DNA of 64,000 bases from Chlorobiota bacterium (lineage in GTDB: Bacteria > Bacteroidota > Chlorobiia > Chlorobiales > Chlorobiaceae), in NCBI GenBank assembly GCA_016866305.1, contig VGMX01000006.1, forward strand, positions 1-64,000, written 5' to 3'. The notes beneath the pieces are model-generated. The model saw only the letters and a program-made list of their open reading frames with translations. It had not been told where the DNA came from and did not search any database. Positions 51,658-61,009 of this stretch are shown piece by piece. Made by a program: the position numbers and the translations under genes. Position 1 is the first letter of the stretch. The number at the start of each line of letters is the position of its first letter.

Positions 51658-52726
51658 TCTTCCGGTTTTCTTGCGTACTCAAGACGGATTGGAGCATGGC
51701 CTCGAGCGTTTCCCTTCCTTCGGTGATTTCCATGAGGATGTTCAGATAGCAGCAGCCGTGCGCGGCCAGCGTAAGGCATAGTTCCGGCATGTCCAGCAGC
51801 CGGAAATAGTCTTTTTCCGTGGTGACGGGACGGAGTCCTTTCTCTCTGGCTTCCTGCAGAATCGGCACGAGTTTTTCATGCGTATAGGGCTCGTGGTCCC
51901 TGAAAAACCGGTAAGCCCCGACCTGCAATCCCTTTTCTTTCAGGGTGTCGAGAAATCCTTCTGGAGCACCGATGCCGGCAAAGGCGTAACAGGCCTCAAT
52001 ACCGCGGGTTCCGTCCTGCAGCAGGGCTCCGGGAAAGGGCTTCAGCTCCCCGGCCACGGTTCTTGCACGAACGGCAGGTACCCCTTTTTTCCCAAGATCG
52101 CCGGCAATGGCATCCGCAACGGTTCGGTCGGTTATCTTGTTGAGTACGGCAAGATCGGCTCTTACGATGTTCTCTCTCGGTTCCCGCAGCCGGCCTGCGG
52201 GCAGCATTTCAGCATCGAAATACCGTTCGCCGGCATTGATGACCACGATATCGAGGTTCCGGGCAACCTGCCGGTGCTGGAATGCGTCATCGAGAATGAG
52301 CACCGATGGGCAGCGATCGCCGAAATGCCCAAGGATGAACTCCGCGCCCTGCTTCCGTTTTTCGGCAACTACCGCGATCAGTCCGGGATTTTTTGCCGCG
52401 AGCATGGCGACTTCGTCGCCGGCTTCCCGGCTGCCGAGGAGGATGTCCTTGCCGTCGGAGACAAGCCGCACCCCTTTCGTGATGCGCCCGTAACCACGCG
52501 AAAGCAGGGCAGGTTTTTCGCCGAGCGAACGGTAATAACGGATGATCCAGTCTGCAAGCGGGGTCTTTCCGGTGCCTCCGGCCGTGATGTTGCCGATGGA
52601 GACTACCGGCAGCGGGGCCTGCCACGATTTCAGCACCTTTTTTTCGAACCCGAGGTTTCTGAACTGCACGATTGCTCTGTAGAGCAGTGCGGCGGGTTTC
52701 AGCAGAAGGCGCAGCCGCTCAGTCAT
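51647..52726 (-). CDS. lpxK: Tetraacyldisaccharide 4'-kinase
   Basis: A 359-residue membrane-associated kinase that phosphorylates the lipid A precursor at the 4' position. PVVSIGNITAGGTGKTPLADWII holds the Walker A (GGTGKT, residues about 53-58); LILDDAFQHRQVARNLDIVVI and AFAGIGAPEGF are diagnostic. The track ORF starts at GTG 52762; ATG 52726 gives MTERLRLLLKPA and overlaps the upstream acyltransferase gene by 8 bp, implying coupled translation. Confidence 0.95.
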   Translation of the reverse strand: MTERLRLLLKPAALLYRAIVQFRNLGFEKKVLKSWQAPLPVVSIGNITAGGTGKTPLADWIIRYYRSLGEKPALLSRGYGRITKGVRLVSDGKDILLGSREAGDEVAMLAAKNPGLIAVVAEKRKQGAEFILGHFGDRCPSVLILDDAFQHRQVARNLDIVVINAGERYFDAEMLPAGRLREPRENIVRADLAVLNKITDRTVADAIAGDLGKKGVPAVRARTVAGELKPFPGALLQDGTRGIEACYAFAGIGAPEGFLDTLKEKGLQVGAYRFFRDHEPYTHEKLVPILQEAREKGLRPVTTEKDYFRLLDMPELCLTLAAHGCCYLNILMEITEGRETLEAMLQSVLSTQENRKTTP

Positions 52727-53336
52727 GGCCAAGCATTGCCGTGAGTTTGCCGCTCCAGTCACGGAGTTCTTCCTCGCTCCGGAATTCCGGTACGCTGATG
52801 TGATGGAGGATGATGCTTGCCCTGCTGAATGGCCAGGGTATTTCGAACCGGTCCCAGCTTTTGAGTTGCCATGCCCGTTGGTAACGGATGTCAGCGAACA
52901 GCAGCGGCGTGCGGCATTGCGACGCCAGGCGCACGGTGCCGTATTTGAACTCGTGTCTCGGGCCTCTGGGCCCGTCGGGCGTTATGGCGACAATGTCACC
53001 GCCCGAAAGGGTTTCGGCAGTTTCTTCCCTGACGTTCAGGCTTCCTTTCGAGCTCGATCCCCTGATCAGCGAGAAACCCAGGACAGCAAGTGTTCCGGAC
53101 AGGATGTTTCCGTCTTCGGAGAGACTCACCACTGCGCTGACGCGCCGGTTTGCAAAGAGCTTCCGGGCAAGCATCCAGCCGGCCACCATTTTTCCGTGCC
53201 AGAAAGAGAAGATTGCGGACCCTTCCGGCAGGCAGGCAGTTTCAGGCCGCCAGGTCAGCGTGATCCTCAGGCTTCCGAAGAGCATCCGCAACAGCAGCGG
53301 AAGCACCCGGTGAACTATCGACAGGGGTGCACGCAT
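52719..53336 (-). CDS. DUF374 lysophospholipid/lipid A acyltransferase-like protein
   Basis: A 205-residue protein of the DUF374 acyltransferase family. FSFWHGKMVAGWML matches the HxxxxD-like block I region (WHGK), and SSSKGSLNVREE plus AITPDGPRGPRHEFKYGTVRLA are the family's second and third blocks. An N-terminal hydrophobic segment (IVHRVLPLLLRMLF) suggests membrane association. Direct overlap with lpxK suggests a lipid A-related role, possibly adding an acyl chain; that is inference from context. ATG 53336 is preferred over the TTG three bases earlier. Confidence 0.85.
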   Translation of the reverse strand: MRAPLSIVHRVLPLLLRMLFGSLRITLTWRPETACLPEGSAIFSFWHGKMVAGWMLARKLFANRRVSAVVSLSEDGNILSGTLAVLGFSLIRGSSSKGSLNVREETAETLSGGDIVAITPDGPRGPRHEFKYGTVRLASQCRTPLLFADIRYQRAWQLKSWDRFEIPWPFSRASIILHHISVPEFRSEEELRDWSGKLTAMLGHD

Positions 53337-53540
53337 CAAAAGCTGGTTACGCGATTGTTTTTTCCGGTCATCCTTCTGATTTCAGGAAAAATTTTTTAAT
53401 TGTTTTTTTTGCACAACCTGATTTATATACAACCGGCATTTCCGGGAATGCCGCCGGGCGGGCTCCGTGGGTAATTTAACAATCCGGCTTGATAAACCGT
53501 ATGGCTTGCCTTGCAGCCATCAGCATGAAAAAATCTGTAC

Positions 53541-54827
53541 ATGAATGTTCTGATTATCGGAAACGGAGCGCGTGAGCATGCGTTCGCCCGGGCAATTGCC
53601 GGGAGCAGCAGGGTGGAAAAGGTTTTTGTGGCCCCTGGAAACGGCGGTACCGCCTTGATGGGAGGAAACGTGGTCAACGTGCCGCTGAAAGCCCTGCAGC
53701 TTGACGAATTGCTTGAATTCGCACGTGAAAACCGTGTTCTCCTTACCGTTGTCGGTCCTGAGCAGCCGCTTGAGGCGGGCATCGTGGACCGGTTTCGCGC
53801 TGCTGGCATGAAAATCGTCGGTCCCGTGCAGGCAGCGGCGCGCCTCGAATCGAGCAAGGTGTTCGCCAAGGATTTCATGCGTCGTCACGGGATTCCCACC
53901 GCCGGATACCGTGTGTTCAGAGACCTTCCTGCTGCAAACAACTATGTTGAATCGATTTCGTCTGCGACTTTTCCTCCGCAAGTGATCAAGGCAAGCGGGC
54001 TTTGTGCCGGTAAAGGTGTCATTATCGCTTTTGATAAGGACCAGGCGCTGAAGGCAAATGGTGAATTGTTCGAAGATCGCATTTTCGGCAGTGCTGCCGA
54101 CGAGGTGGTGATCGAGGATTTCCTGCATGGCCAGGAGGCAAGCGTGTTCGCCCTGACCGACGGCCGGGAGTACCGGCTCTTTCTTCCAGCCCAGGATCAC
54201 AAACGCATCGGCGAGGGAGATACCGGCAAGAACACCGGCGGCATGGGAGCCTATGCTCCGGCTCCTCTTGTAACGCCGGAAGTGATGCGCAAGGTCGAGG
54301 AACGTATCATTCGGCCAACCTTGGCTGGAATGGCTGAAGAGGGAATGCCCTACACCGGGTTTCTGTATGTCGGACTCATGATCGACCGGGGGGAGCCATC
54401 GGTCGTGGAGTTCAACGCACGTCTCGGCGATCCTGAAACGCAGGTGGTGCTTCCGCTGCTGAAAAGCGACCTGTTCGACGCCCTGCTCGCCAGTGTTGAG
54501 GGCGGTCTCGGCGAGGTGCCTTTCCTGATGCATGAAGGCGCTGCGGCGACGGTGGTGATGGCTTCCGGCGGGTATCCTGATGCTTTCGAAACCGGCAAGC
54601 CGGTTGTCATCGAGCCCGGAACCGAGCAGCCGGACGAGGTGACGATCTTTCATGCGGGCACATCGCTCGATGACGGACAACTCAGAACCTGCGGAGGCAG
54701 GGTGCTTTCGGTTACGGCTCTCGGATCCACGCTGCAGGAGAGCCTCGAACGGGCCTACCGGGCGGTAGGAAGGATTCGTTTCGAGGGGGCATACTACCGC
54801 AGGGATATCGGGGCAAAGGCCCTCTAA
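53541..54827 (+). CDS. purD: Phosphoribosylamine--glycine ligase
   Basis: A 428-residue ATP-grasp enzyme for step two of purine synthesis. MNVLIIGNGAREHAFA at the start, VVGPEQPLEAGIVDRFR near 73, KASGLCAGKGVII near 153 and EFNARLGDPETQVVLP near 290 are diagnostic. The upstream 200 bp, shared divergently with the acyltransferase, contains a 7-bp hairpin CGGCATT/AATGCCG (53434-53453) whose role is unknown. No other pur genes are near. A JAMM peptidase follows after 30 bp. Confidence 0.97.
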   Translation: MNVLIIGNGAREHAFARAIAGSSRVEKVFVAPGNGGTALMGGNVVNVPLKALQLDELLEFARENRVLLTVVGPEQPLEAGIVDRFRAAGMKIVGPVQAAARLESSKVFAKDFMRRHGIPTAGYRVFRDLPAANNYVESISSATFPPQVIKASGLCAGKGVIIAFDKDQALKANGELFEDRIFGSAADEVVIEDFLHGQEASVFALTDGREYRLFLPAQDHKRIGEGDTGKNTGGMGAYAPAPLVTPEVMRKVEERIIRPTLAGMAEEGMPYTGFLYVGLMIDRGEPSVVEFNARLGDPETQVVLPLLKSDLFDALLASVEGGLGEVPFLMHEGAAATVVMASGGYPDAFETGKPVVIEPGTEQPDEVTIFHAGTSLDDGQLRTCGGRVLSVTALGSTLQESLERAYRAVGRIRFEGAYYRRDIGAKAL

Positions 54828-54857
54828 CTCCAGTTACTCCATTTCAACCGGATTCAT

Positions 54858-55289
54858 ATGAAGTTACCCCGGCGTAAATTCGAAATTATCCAGGAGCATG
54901 CATTTCGTGAAAAGCCCTATGAGTGCTGCGGTCTGCTCGCCGGCAGGAAATATGTCGATCACAGGGGCAATATCGACAATGTGGTTCATGAGATCGCTCC
55001 GTGTCGCAACAGCCTCTATTTCGGAAGGGAGAACGGTTTCGAGATCTCTTCCACCGAGTATTGCGATGTCGAGCGTGAGGCCCATACGCTCGGCTACGAG
55101 ATTGTTGGTTCCTACCACTCCCATATCAACTCACCTGCCGTGCCTTCCCGAAACGATATCGATTTCGCCCGTCCCGGCCATACCATGCTGATCATCTCGC
55201 TCATCAACGGCGTACCGAAGGAGGTCACGGCCTGGCAGCGAAGGGAGTCCGGTGGATTTCACCAGGAACCGATCAGGATTATCGAGTGA
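54858..55289 (+). CDS. M67 family (JAMM/MPN) metallopeptidase
   Basis: A 143-residue JAMM domain protein. The zinc motif is complete: Glu in PYECCGLLAGR, then GSYHSHINSPAVPSRNDIDFA, giving H-x-H-x7-S-x2-D. Bacterial homologues cleave ubiquitin-like sulfur-carrier fusions or similar isopeptide bonds; no sulfur-carrier gene is adjacent, so the substrate is open. ATG 54858, 30 bp after purD; likely cotranscribed. Confidence 0.88.
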   Translation: MKLPRRKFEIIQEHAFREKPYECCGLLAGRKYVDHRGNIDNVVHEIAPCRNSLYFGRENGFEISSTEYCDVEREAHTLGYEIVGSYHSHINSPAVPSRNDIDFARPGHTMLIISLINGVPKEVTAWQRRESGGFHQEPIRIIE

Positions 55290-55382
55290 AGTCGAAGCCT
55301 GAAAGGGAAAGGAAACTCTCCTGAATATTTTGTACATTACGTTCGAAAAAAAGCTTACCAATCGATTAATCCCGGGAAAAGA

Positions 55383-56861
55383 GTGCCAAAAAGGGAGGAC
55401 ATCAAGTCCATTTTAGTGATCGGAGCCGGCCCTATCGTCATAGGCCAGGCATGTGAATTTGATTATTCGGGAACGCAGGCGTGCCGGGCCCTCAAGGAGG
55501 AAGGTTACAGGGTGATTCTGGTCAACAGCAACCCTGCTACCATCATGACCGATATCGAGATGGCCGATGCCACCTACATAGAGCCGATTACTCCGGAATA
55601 TGTCCGGAAAATCATTGAAAAAGAGAAGCCGGATGCGCTTCTGCCTACCATGGGAGGTCAGACCGCTCTCAATACAGCGGTCAGTCTTGCCGAATCGGGC
55701 ATTCTCGAACGCAACGGCGTCGAACTGATCGGCGCCAAGCTCAGGGCTATCAGAAAAGCCGAGAACCGCGAGTTCTTCAGCGATGCCATGAAGAAAATCG
55801 GTCTCGATATGGCCAAGGGATTCTTCGTGCGCAACGAAAAGGAGGCCAGGGAAGCTCTCGAGGAGATCGGATTGCCGATCGTGATCCGGCCTTCGTTCAC
55901 GCTTGGCGGTACAGGCGGCGGTTTTGCCGAAACGAAAGCCGATTATTACGACGCCGTGCGAAGAGGTCTTGCTGAAAGTCCGATCAGCGAAGTGCTCGTC
56001 GAGGAGTGCCTGCTTGGCTGGAAAGAGTTCGAACTCGAGGTTATCCGTGATCTTGCCGACAATGTCATCATCGTCTGCTCCATCGAGAATGTCGATCCCA
56101 TGGGTGTGCATACCGGCGACAGCATTACCGTGGCTCCTGCCCAGACGCTTACCGACCGTCAGTACCAGGTGCTCAGGGATGCCTCGATCCGCATTATCCG
56201 TGAAATCGGCGTGGAGACCGGGGGCAGCAACATTCAGTTCGCCATCCACCCCGAAAACGGGAGAATCGTGGTGATTGAAATGAACCCGCGTGTTTCGCGC
56301 AGCTCGGCGCTTGCCTCGAAGGCTACCGGTTTTCCCATTGCCAAGGTTGCCGCAAAACTTGCTGTGGGCTATACGCTCGACGAGATTCTCAACGATATTA
56401 CCAAGTCCACGCCGGCAAGTTTCGAACCCGCCATCGACTACTGTGTCGTCAAGGTTCCCCGCTGGGATTTCGAGAAGTTCAAGAACGTCGATGCGCGTCT
56501 CGGCGTGCAGATGAAGTCAGTTGGCGAGGTGATGGCTTTCGGGCGCAACTTCCGTGAAGCACTGCAGAAATCGCTTCGCGGTCTTGAAATCGGCCGTGCA
56601 GGTCTGGGTTCCGACGGAAAGGATCTCATGAACGTCGTGGGTATGACCCAGCAGCAGAAAATGTTTGCCAAGGAGGACATTCTCGAAAAGATCAAGGTGC
56701 CGAAAGCCGACCGGATGTTTTACCTGCGTTACGCGTTCCAGGCGGGGGCGACGGTCGATGAGGTGCATCAGGCTACGAAAATCGATCCGTGGTTTCTTGA
56801 CAACATCCGTCAGATCGTCGAGTTCGAAGCCGAGCTCAGGGATCTGGCTGCCGCGGAATAG
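55383..56861 (+). CDS. carB: Carbamoyl-phosphate synthase large subunit, N-terminal half
   Basis: A 492-residue protein equal to the first half of Car[31 protein letters not shown] opens the carboxyphosphate-forming ATP-grasp domain (residues about 10-400), with [14 protein letters not shown] and [18 protein letters not shown] in place, and the remainder covers part of the oligomerisation domain. A full CarB is about 1,070 residues. The stop is clean and trpC follows after 22 bp, so the carbamate-phosphorylating half must be a separate gene outside the window. Split carB is known in Aquifex and some archaea. Start GTG 55383 with GGGAAAAG upstream. Confidence 0.9.
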   Translation: MPKREDIKSILVIGAGPIVIGQACEFDYSGTQACRALKEEGYRVILVNSNPATIMTDIEMADATYIEPITPEYVRKIIEKEKPDALLPTMGGQTALNTAVSLAESGILERNGVELIGAKLRAIRKAENREFFSDAMKKIGLDMAKGFFVRNEKEAREALEEIGLPIVIRPSFTLGGTGGGFAETKADYYDAVRRGLAESPISEVLVEECLLGWKEFELEVIRDLADNVIIVCSIENVDPMGVHTGDSITVAPAQTLTDRQYQVLRDASIRIIREIGVETGGSNIQFAIHPENGRIVVIEMNPRVSRSSALASKATGFPIAKVAAKLAVGYTLDEILNDITKSTPASFEPAIDYCVVKVPRWDFEKFKNVDARLGVQMKSVGEVMAFGRNFREALQKSLRGLEIGRAGLGSDGKDLMNVVGMTQQQKMFAKEDILEKIKVPKADRMFYLRYAFQAGATVDEVHQATKIDPWFLDNIRQIVEFEAELRDLAAAE

Positions 56862-56883
56862 ACGCCGGAACCGCCGGTTTTTT

Positions 56884-57660
56884 ATGACCTATCTTTCCAG
56901 AATACTCGATCAGAAACGCATCGAGATTGCCGAACTGAAAAAACAGCAAATCCTGCAGCGCTATGGCGATCTGCAGGGTTCCCTTGCGCCATGCCGCGAT
57001 TTCAGGGCGAACCTGAAACGTTCCGGACGGGAGCTCAGACTCATTGCCGAAATCAAGAAGGCCTCTCCGTCGCGCGGGATCATCGTTCATGATTTCCATC
57101 CGGTCGAGATGGCCCGCCGTTATCTCGGCCTTGGAGCATCGGCTTTTTCGGTATTGACCGACAGGATGTTTTTCCAGGGTTCGAACGACTACCTGGAAGC
57201 GGTTAAAAAAGAGTTTTCCCTTCCAGTGCTGCGCAAGGATTTCATTATCGACGAGCACCAGATTTACGAGTCGAGGCTGATAGGCTCCGATGCCATTCTT
57301 CTGATTGTCGCTGCCCTCGACCACTCCCAGTTGCGCGATTATCTTCAGCTTGCCTCGGAAACCGGCATGGCCGCTCTTGTCGAGGTGCATGACCTTCGGG
57401 AACTCGATGCGGCTGCCGGAGCGGGCGCCGGGATCATCGGCGTCAACAACCGGAATCTGAAGGATTTCAGCATCAGTCTTCGCACCTCTACGGAACTCAG
57501 GCCCTTTTTCCCGGAGGGAGTGATCGCCGTCGCGGAAAGCGGCCTGCAAACTCCTGACGATATAGAACGGATCAGCACCGCATCATTCGATGCGGTGCTG
57601 ATTGGCGAAGGACTGCATGTCAGCACCGCACTGCATGGTGTTGCCTGGCAAAAGCCTTGA
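56884..57660 (+). CDS. trpC: Indole-3-glycerol phosphate synthase
   Basis: A 258-residue TIM-barrel enzyme of tryptophan synthesis. RLIAEIKKASPSRGII carries the catalytic Lys loop, VLRKDFIIDEHQIYESRLIGSDAILLIVAAL the second strand pair, and GVNNRNLKDFSISL and AVAESGLQTPDDI the phosphate-binding end. The track ORF starts at 56665 inside carB; ATG 56884 is the family start. It is the only trp gene here. It is convergent with rpe over 116 bp in which I see no clear terminator. Confidence 0.96.
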   Translation: MTYLSRILDQKRIEIAELKKQQILQRYGDLQGSLAPCRDFRANLKRSGRELRLIAEIKKASPSRGIIVHDFHPVEMARRYLGLGASAFSVLTDRMFFQGSNDYLEAVKKEFSLPVLRKDFIIDEHQIYESRLIGSDAILLIVAALDHSQLRDYLQLASETGMAALVEVHDLRELDAAAGAGAGIIGVNNRNLKDFSISLRTSTELRPFFPEGVIAVAESGLQTPDDIERISTASFDAVLIGEGLHVSTALHGVAWQKP

Positions 57661-57776
57661 TGTTGCAGCTGAAACGCTGTTGAGCGACCTGATTGCCGCA
57701 TTGTCCCGAAAGTTTTCGGATCAACGGTTTTCCGGCCGTACCATCCACCCTGAACCCGGGGTCGACATGACATTTT

Positions 57777-58448
57777 TCAGCTGTGCCTGGAATACCCCTT
57801 GAGCTTCGAGGCGGTCGCCACGGGGTCCGTGGCCTTGAAGAACGCCGTGCCGGCAATAAGCGCATCGGCACCTGCCGCCACGACATCTCCGGCATTCTCA
57901 TCCGTTATCCCGCCGTCAACGGCAATCACCATGCCGGGGTTCAGTCCGTTGCGCATGGCATGCAGCCTTGCGATTTTTTCAACTGACGAGGGAATGAACT
58001 TCTGACCTCCGAAACCGGGATTGACCGACATCAGCAGCACGAGATCGAGGTCCGGCAGGATGGACTCCAGCACCGAAACCGGGGTGGCCGGATTGATTGA
58101 GACTCCGGCTTTGGCTCCGAGGCTTTTGATGTACTGTACCGTCCGGTGCAGATGCGGACAGGCCTCCTGATGGACGGTGATCTGGTGTGAACCGGCCTTG
58201 ATGAAATCGGCAATGAACCTGTCGGGATCAGCAATCATCAGATGGGTGTCGATCGTCATCGACGTGCAGGCGGCTACGGCCTGGACGATGAACGGGCCGA
58301 AGGTGATGTTGGGTACGAAGACGCCGTCCATGACGTCGCAGTGCATCCAGTCTGCGCCGGCCTTTTCCGCCAGGGCGATCGATGCCCTGAGATCGGTGAA
58401 ATCGGCGGATAAAATTGATGGAGCAAGAAGGGTCGTTGTTGCGGGCAT
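57777..58448 (-). CDS. rpe: Ribulose-phosphate 3-epimerase
   Basis: A 223-residue TIM-barrel epimerase interconverting ribulose-5-phosphate and xylulose-5-phosphate. LLAPSILSADFTDL at the N-terminus, WMHCDVMDGVFVPNITFGP near 35, VLLMSVNPGFGGQKFIP near 140 and AVDGGITDENAGDVVAAGADALIAGTAFF carry the metal and phosphate sites. Length is standard. It sits 56 bp downstream of the Omp85 gene on the same strand. Confidence 0.96.
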   Translation of the reverse strand: MPATTTLLAPSILSADFTDLRASIALAEKAGADWMHCDVMDGVFVPNITFGPFIVQAVAACTSMTIDTHLMIADPDRFIADFIKAGSHQITVHQEACPHLHRTVQYIKSLGAKAGVSINPATPVSVLESILPDLDLVLLMSVNPGFGGQKFIPSSVEKIARLHAMRNGLNPGMVIAVDGGITDENAGDVVAAGADALIAGTAFFKATDPVATASKLKGYSRHS

Positions 58449-58504
58449 TGCAGTTCAGTACTTAAGAGTGAGCAAGGCTGGTTACGAAAAGCGTTCCTAA
58501 ATAA

Positions 58505-60739
58505 TCAAAAAGCCTCTCCAATTCCAAAGTTGAAGGTATAGTCGAGAGGGTTCCATTTGAAAATTTTCCATGCCTCTTCTTCCGCCGGGTCGTGAACCTT
58601 CCAGGCGAAATCGAACCGGAACGGCCCGATAGGCGAACCGATTCGCAGGCCGATGCCGACGTCCCAGGCGAAATCGTTCAGGAGGGAGTTCACGCTGAAT
58701 CCGTATGGCCCGGTCCGGTCCCAGATATTGCCGATATCGGTGAAAACGGTTATGCCCGACTGCTGTCCGAACAGCTTGAAGAACTTCCAGCGGTATTCAA
58801 GCCCAAGTTCGAGCTTGATATCAGCGCCGAAGTTCGCGGCAGCTTCACTTGCGCTGCTGCCCGGGCCAAGCGTGTTGAAGAGCCAGCCGCGCATGCTGTT
58901 GGCACCTCCCGCGAAGAACCTTCGCTCTTCGGGAGTTGCAGAAGCCTTGCCGTAAGGCATCATCCAGCCGAGGTGCAGCCGTCCGGCTATCTGCCGTTCC
59001 GGAGAAAGGTTTCTTGTAAAGGCGAGCTTTGTTTCGGTTTTGACGTACTGTGAGTAGGATGTGCCGAAAATCTGCGGATCGTTGTCGGAGAATCCTGTGT
59101 ATGATTTCGTGTCGATCACCTGGTCGATAAGCCAGGCAAGGCTTCCCGACTCTTCGAGCAGCAGGTCGAGATTCCAGATGTTTTTTCCCGGAGGGGCGGT
59201 ATTCAGGTTGGTATAGTTGTATCGGAGACGGAAGGTCTGGTTTACCCGTGTTTCCAGCAGGCTGTCGATTCCCGCATCGACAGCGGCGTCGTCGGCCGGA
59301 TCGATGCCGATATTTCCGGCAAGGTCTGTCTTGAAAAGTTTCCTGAACCCTCTCAGCGAGTCTTTCTGCACCCATTCGAACTCGAAGAAGTCGAAGCTCA
59401 GGCGAGAGGAAGGCGTGAGCCTGGCGCTGTAGGTGCCTCTGACGAGGCCGTTCAGGCTGGAGAGCAGGATCGGCAGTTTTGCCCGCGAGTATTCGATATA
59501 TGCGGAATAGACGTTGTCGGGTTTTGTCAGCACCGGCATGAGAAGACTGCTTTTCAGGCTGAATTCGTAGGGTATGAATTTATCATAGTCATCCTTGCCG
59601 AGATTGTCGAGCAGGTTGTTGCTGTAACTGGTCCGGGTGCCGAATTCAGCGGAGGTCTTGAGTTGTTCGGCTCCTCCGAAAAGATTCCGGTTTTCGTAAG
59701 CAAGCGAGGCTCCGAAAAAGAGCGATCCGTACCGGTTGTCGACAAGCAGCTTTGGTTCAATCTGGTGTTTCGGTGCAGGTTCCAGGTGTACCGTGGTATA
59801 GAGTTGCCCGTCACGGGTCGAGTCCGGACGGATGATAATGGACGAGAATATGTTGGTTTTGCCGAAATTCTGCAGGGTCTTCTGTTCGAGGCTTTCCCTG
59901 GTTGACTGGCCCGGACGGAAGGCAATGGCGCTGGTAATGAGTGCCGGGCGTATCTTCTGGGGGCCGAAAACGATACCCGAGATGCTGTCGGCTTCGAAAC
60001 GCCACTCCCTCGATGTCGTATCTCTTCTTTGCGGATTGTGTACGATTGTCCGGATCGGCCCGTAAACGAGTTTTTCCGGCAGCCTGATCCTGTATCGAAT
60101 GCCTGCTATGGCACCTACCGTATCGACCTTGATACGGATGCTGTCCTCATGCAAGAAGGTGTATCCCTCCTCACGGAAAAACGTCATGGTGCGGTCCCGT
60201 TCGGCGATGAGCTTTTCAACGGAGAAGCTGTCTCCTGTATTCAGGACGCGGCTCTGCAGGAACTGTGTTCTGATCTGCTCCTCGATGGTTTCGAGTCCTT
60301 CATAGGCCAGCGAGTCGATCTTCGCCTGTTCGTTTTCGGTTATCGTAACGAGAATATCGACATTGCGGTTCTTGTTCCGTAACTGTATTGATGGGTTGAT
60401 GTCGGCAAAGAAATATCCCTTGTAGGTGTAAAGTTTCCTGATGATGCCGAGGTCCCGCTGGAAATCTTCCGGGTTGAAAGGTTTTCGGGATTTTCCGAAA
60501 AGGCCGAGGCCGAGAAACGAGGTCGGTTCGGAGGTGACGATGATCTGCCGGAGTTCTTCGTCGGGAACTGCAGTATTGCCGATGAACCTGATGGAGTGGA
60601 CATAAGGACGGGGAGCGCCGGTTGTGTCTGGCTGGTTTTCAGGGGTCATTTCCGCGGAAAACGCGGTCGAACCCGCAAAAAAAAGGGCAATGACCAGAAT
60701 CCCGGCAATTGCCCTGAAAAGAGTTTTTATAAAAAACAC
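58505..60739 (-). CDS. Omp85 outer-membrane protein (BamA/TamA family)
   Basis: A 744-residue outer-membrane protein. A signal peptide (to about residue 30, FFAGSTAFSA) is followed by several POTRA-like repeats (IRFIGNTAVPDEEL at about 50; IDSLAYEGLETIEEQI at about 142) and a 16-strand-type barrel from about 340. FFAGGANSMRGW in the barrel corresponds to the family's conserved RGF/RGY loop, and the chain ends in Phe. It could be a TamA-like translocation factor; with only two to four POTRAs BamA itself is less sure. Start is GTG 60739. Confidence 0.86.
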   Translation of the reverse strand: MFFIKTLFRAIAGILVIALFFAGSTAFSAEMTPENQPDTTGAPRPYVHSIRFIGNTAVPDEELRQIIVTSEPTSFLGLGLFGKSRKPFNPEDFQRDLGIIRKLYTYKGYFFADINPSIQLRNKNRNVDILVTITENEQAKIDSLAYEGLETIEEQIRTQFLQSRVLNTGDSFSVEKLIAERDRTMTFFREEGYTFLHEDSIRIKVDTVGAIAGIRYRIRLPEKLVYGPIRTIVHNPQRRDTTSREWRFEADSISGIVFGPQKIRPALITSAIAFRPGQSTRESLEQKTLQNFGKTNIFSSIIIRPDSTRDGQLYTTVHLEPAPKHQIEPKLLVDNRYGSLFFGASLAYENRNLFGGAEQLKTSAEFGTRTSYSNNLLDNLGKDDYDKFIPYEFSLKSSLLMPVLTKPDNVYSAYIEYSRAKLPILLSSLNGLVRGTYSARLTPSSRLSFDFFEFEWVQKDSLRGFRKLFKTDLAGNIGIDPADDAAVDAGIDSLLETRVNQTFRLRYNYTNLNTAPPGKNIWNLDLLLEESGSLAWLIDQVIDTKSYTGFSDNDPQIFGTSYSQYVKTETKLAFTRNLSPERQIAGRLHLGWMMPYGKASATPEERRFFAGGANSMRGWLFNTLGPGSSASEAAANFGADIKLELGLEYRWKFFKLFGQQSGITVFTDIGNIWDRTGPYGFSVNSLLNDFAWDVGIGLRIGSPIGPFRFDFAWKVHDPAEEEAWKIFKWNPLDYTFNFGIGEAF

Positions 60740-60756
60740 ACTGAAAGTGGTTTGTC

Positions 60757-60984
60757 TCAGTTCAACATCTCTTCATCGCCATAGCAGAAATCCTCGTCAG
60801 TAGGGTAATCCGGCCATACCTCATCGATGCTTTCATAGATTTCGTCACTCTCCGGCAGATCATGCAGGTTTTCGATGACCTGCTGGGGCGCTCCCGTTCT
60901 GTTCGCATAATCGAGAAGCTCATCTTTTGTAACCGGCCATGGGGCATCTGCTATATATCGGGCGAGATCCAGATTCCAGTACAT
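60757..60984 (-). CDS. DUF2795 small acidic protein
   Basis: A 75-residue acidic protein. LARYIADAPWPVTKDELLDYANRTGAPQQVIENLHDLP is the DUF2795 core, and the tail is rich in Asp/Glu (YPTDEDFCYGDEEML). Members are widespread and uncharacterised. It lies 17 bp upstream of the Omp85 gene and 25 bp downstream of the M23 peptidase gene on the same strand, so a shared transcript is likely. Confidence 0.82.
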   Translation of the reverse strand: MYWNLDLARYIADAPWPVTKDELLDYANRTGAPQQVIENLHDLPESDEIYESIDEVWPDYPTDEDFCYGDEEMLN

Positions 60985-61009
60985 GGTGAAGCGCTTGAAT
61001 TTAATCAGT

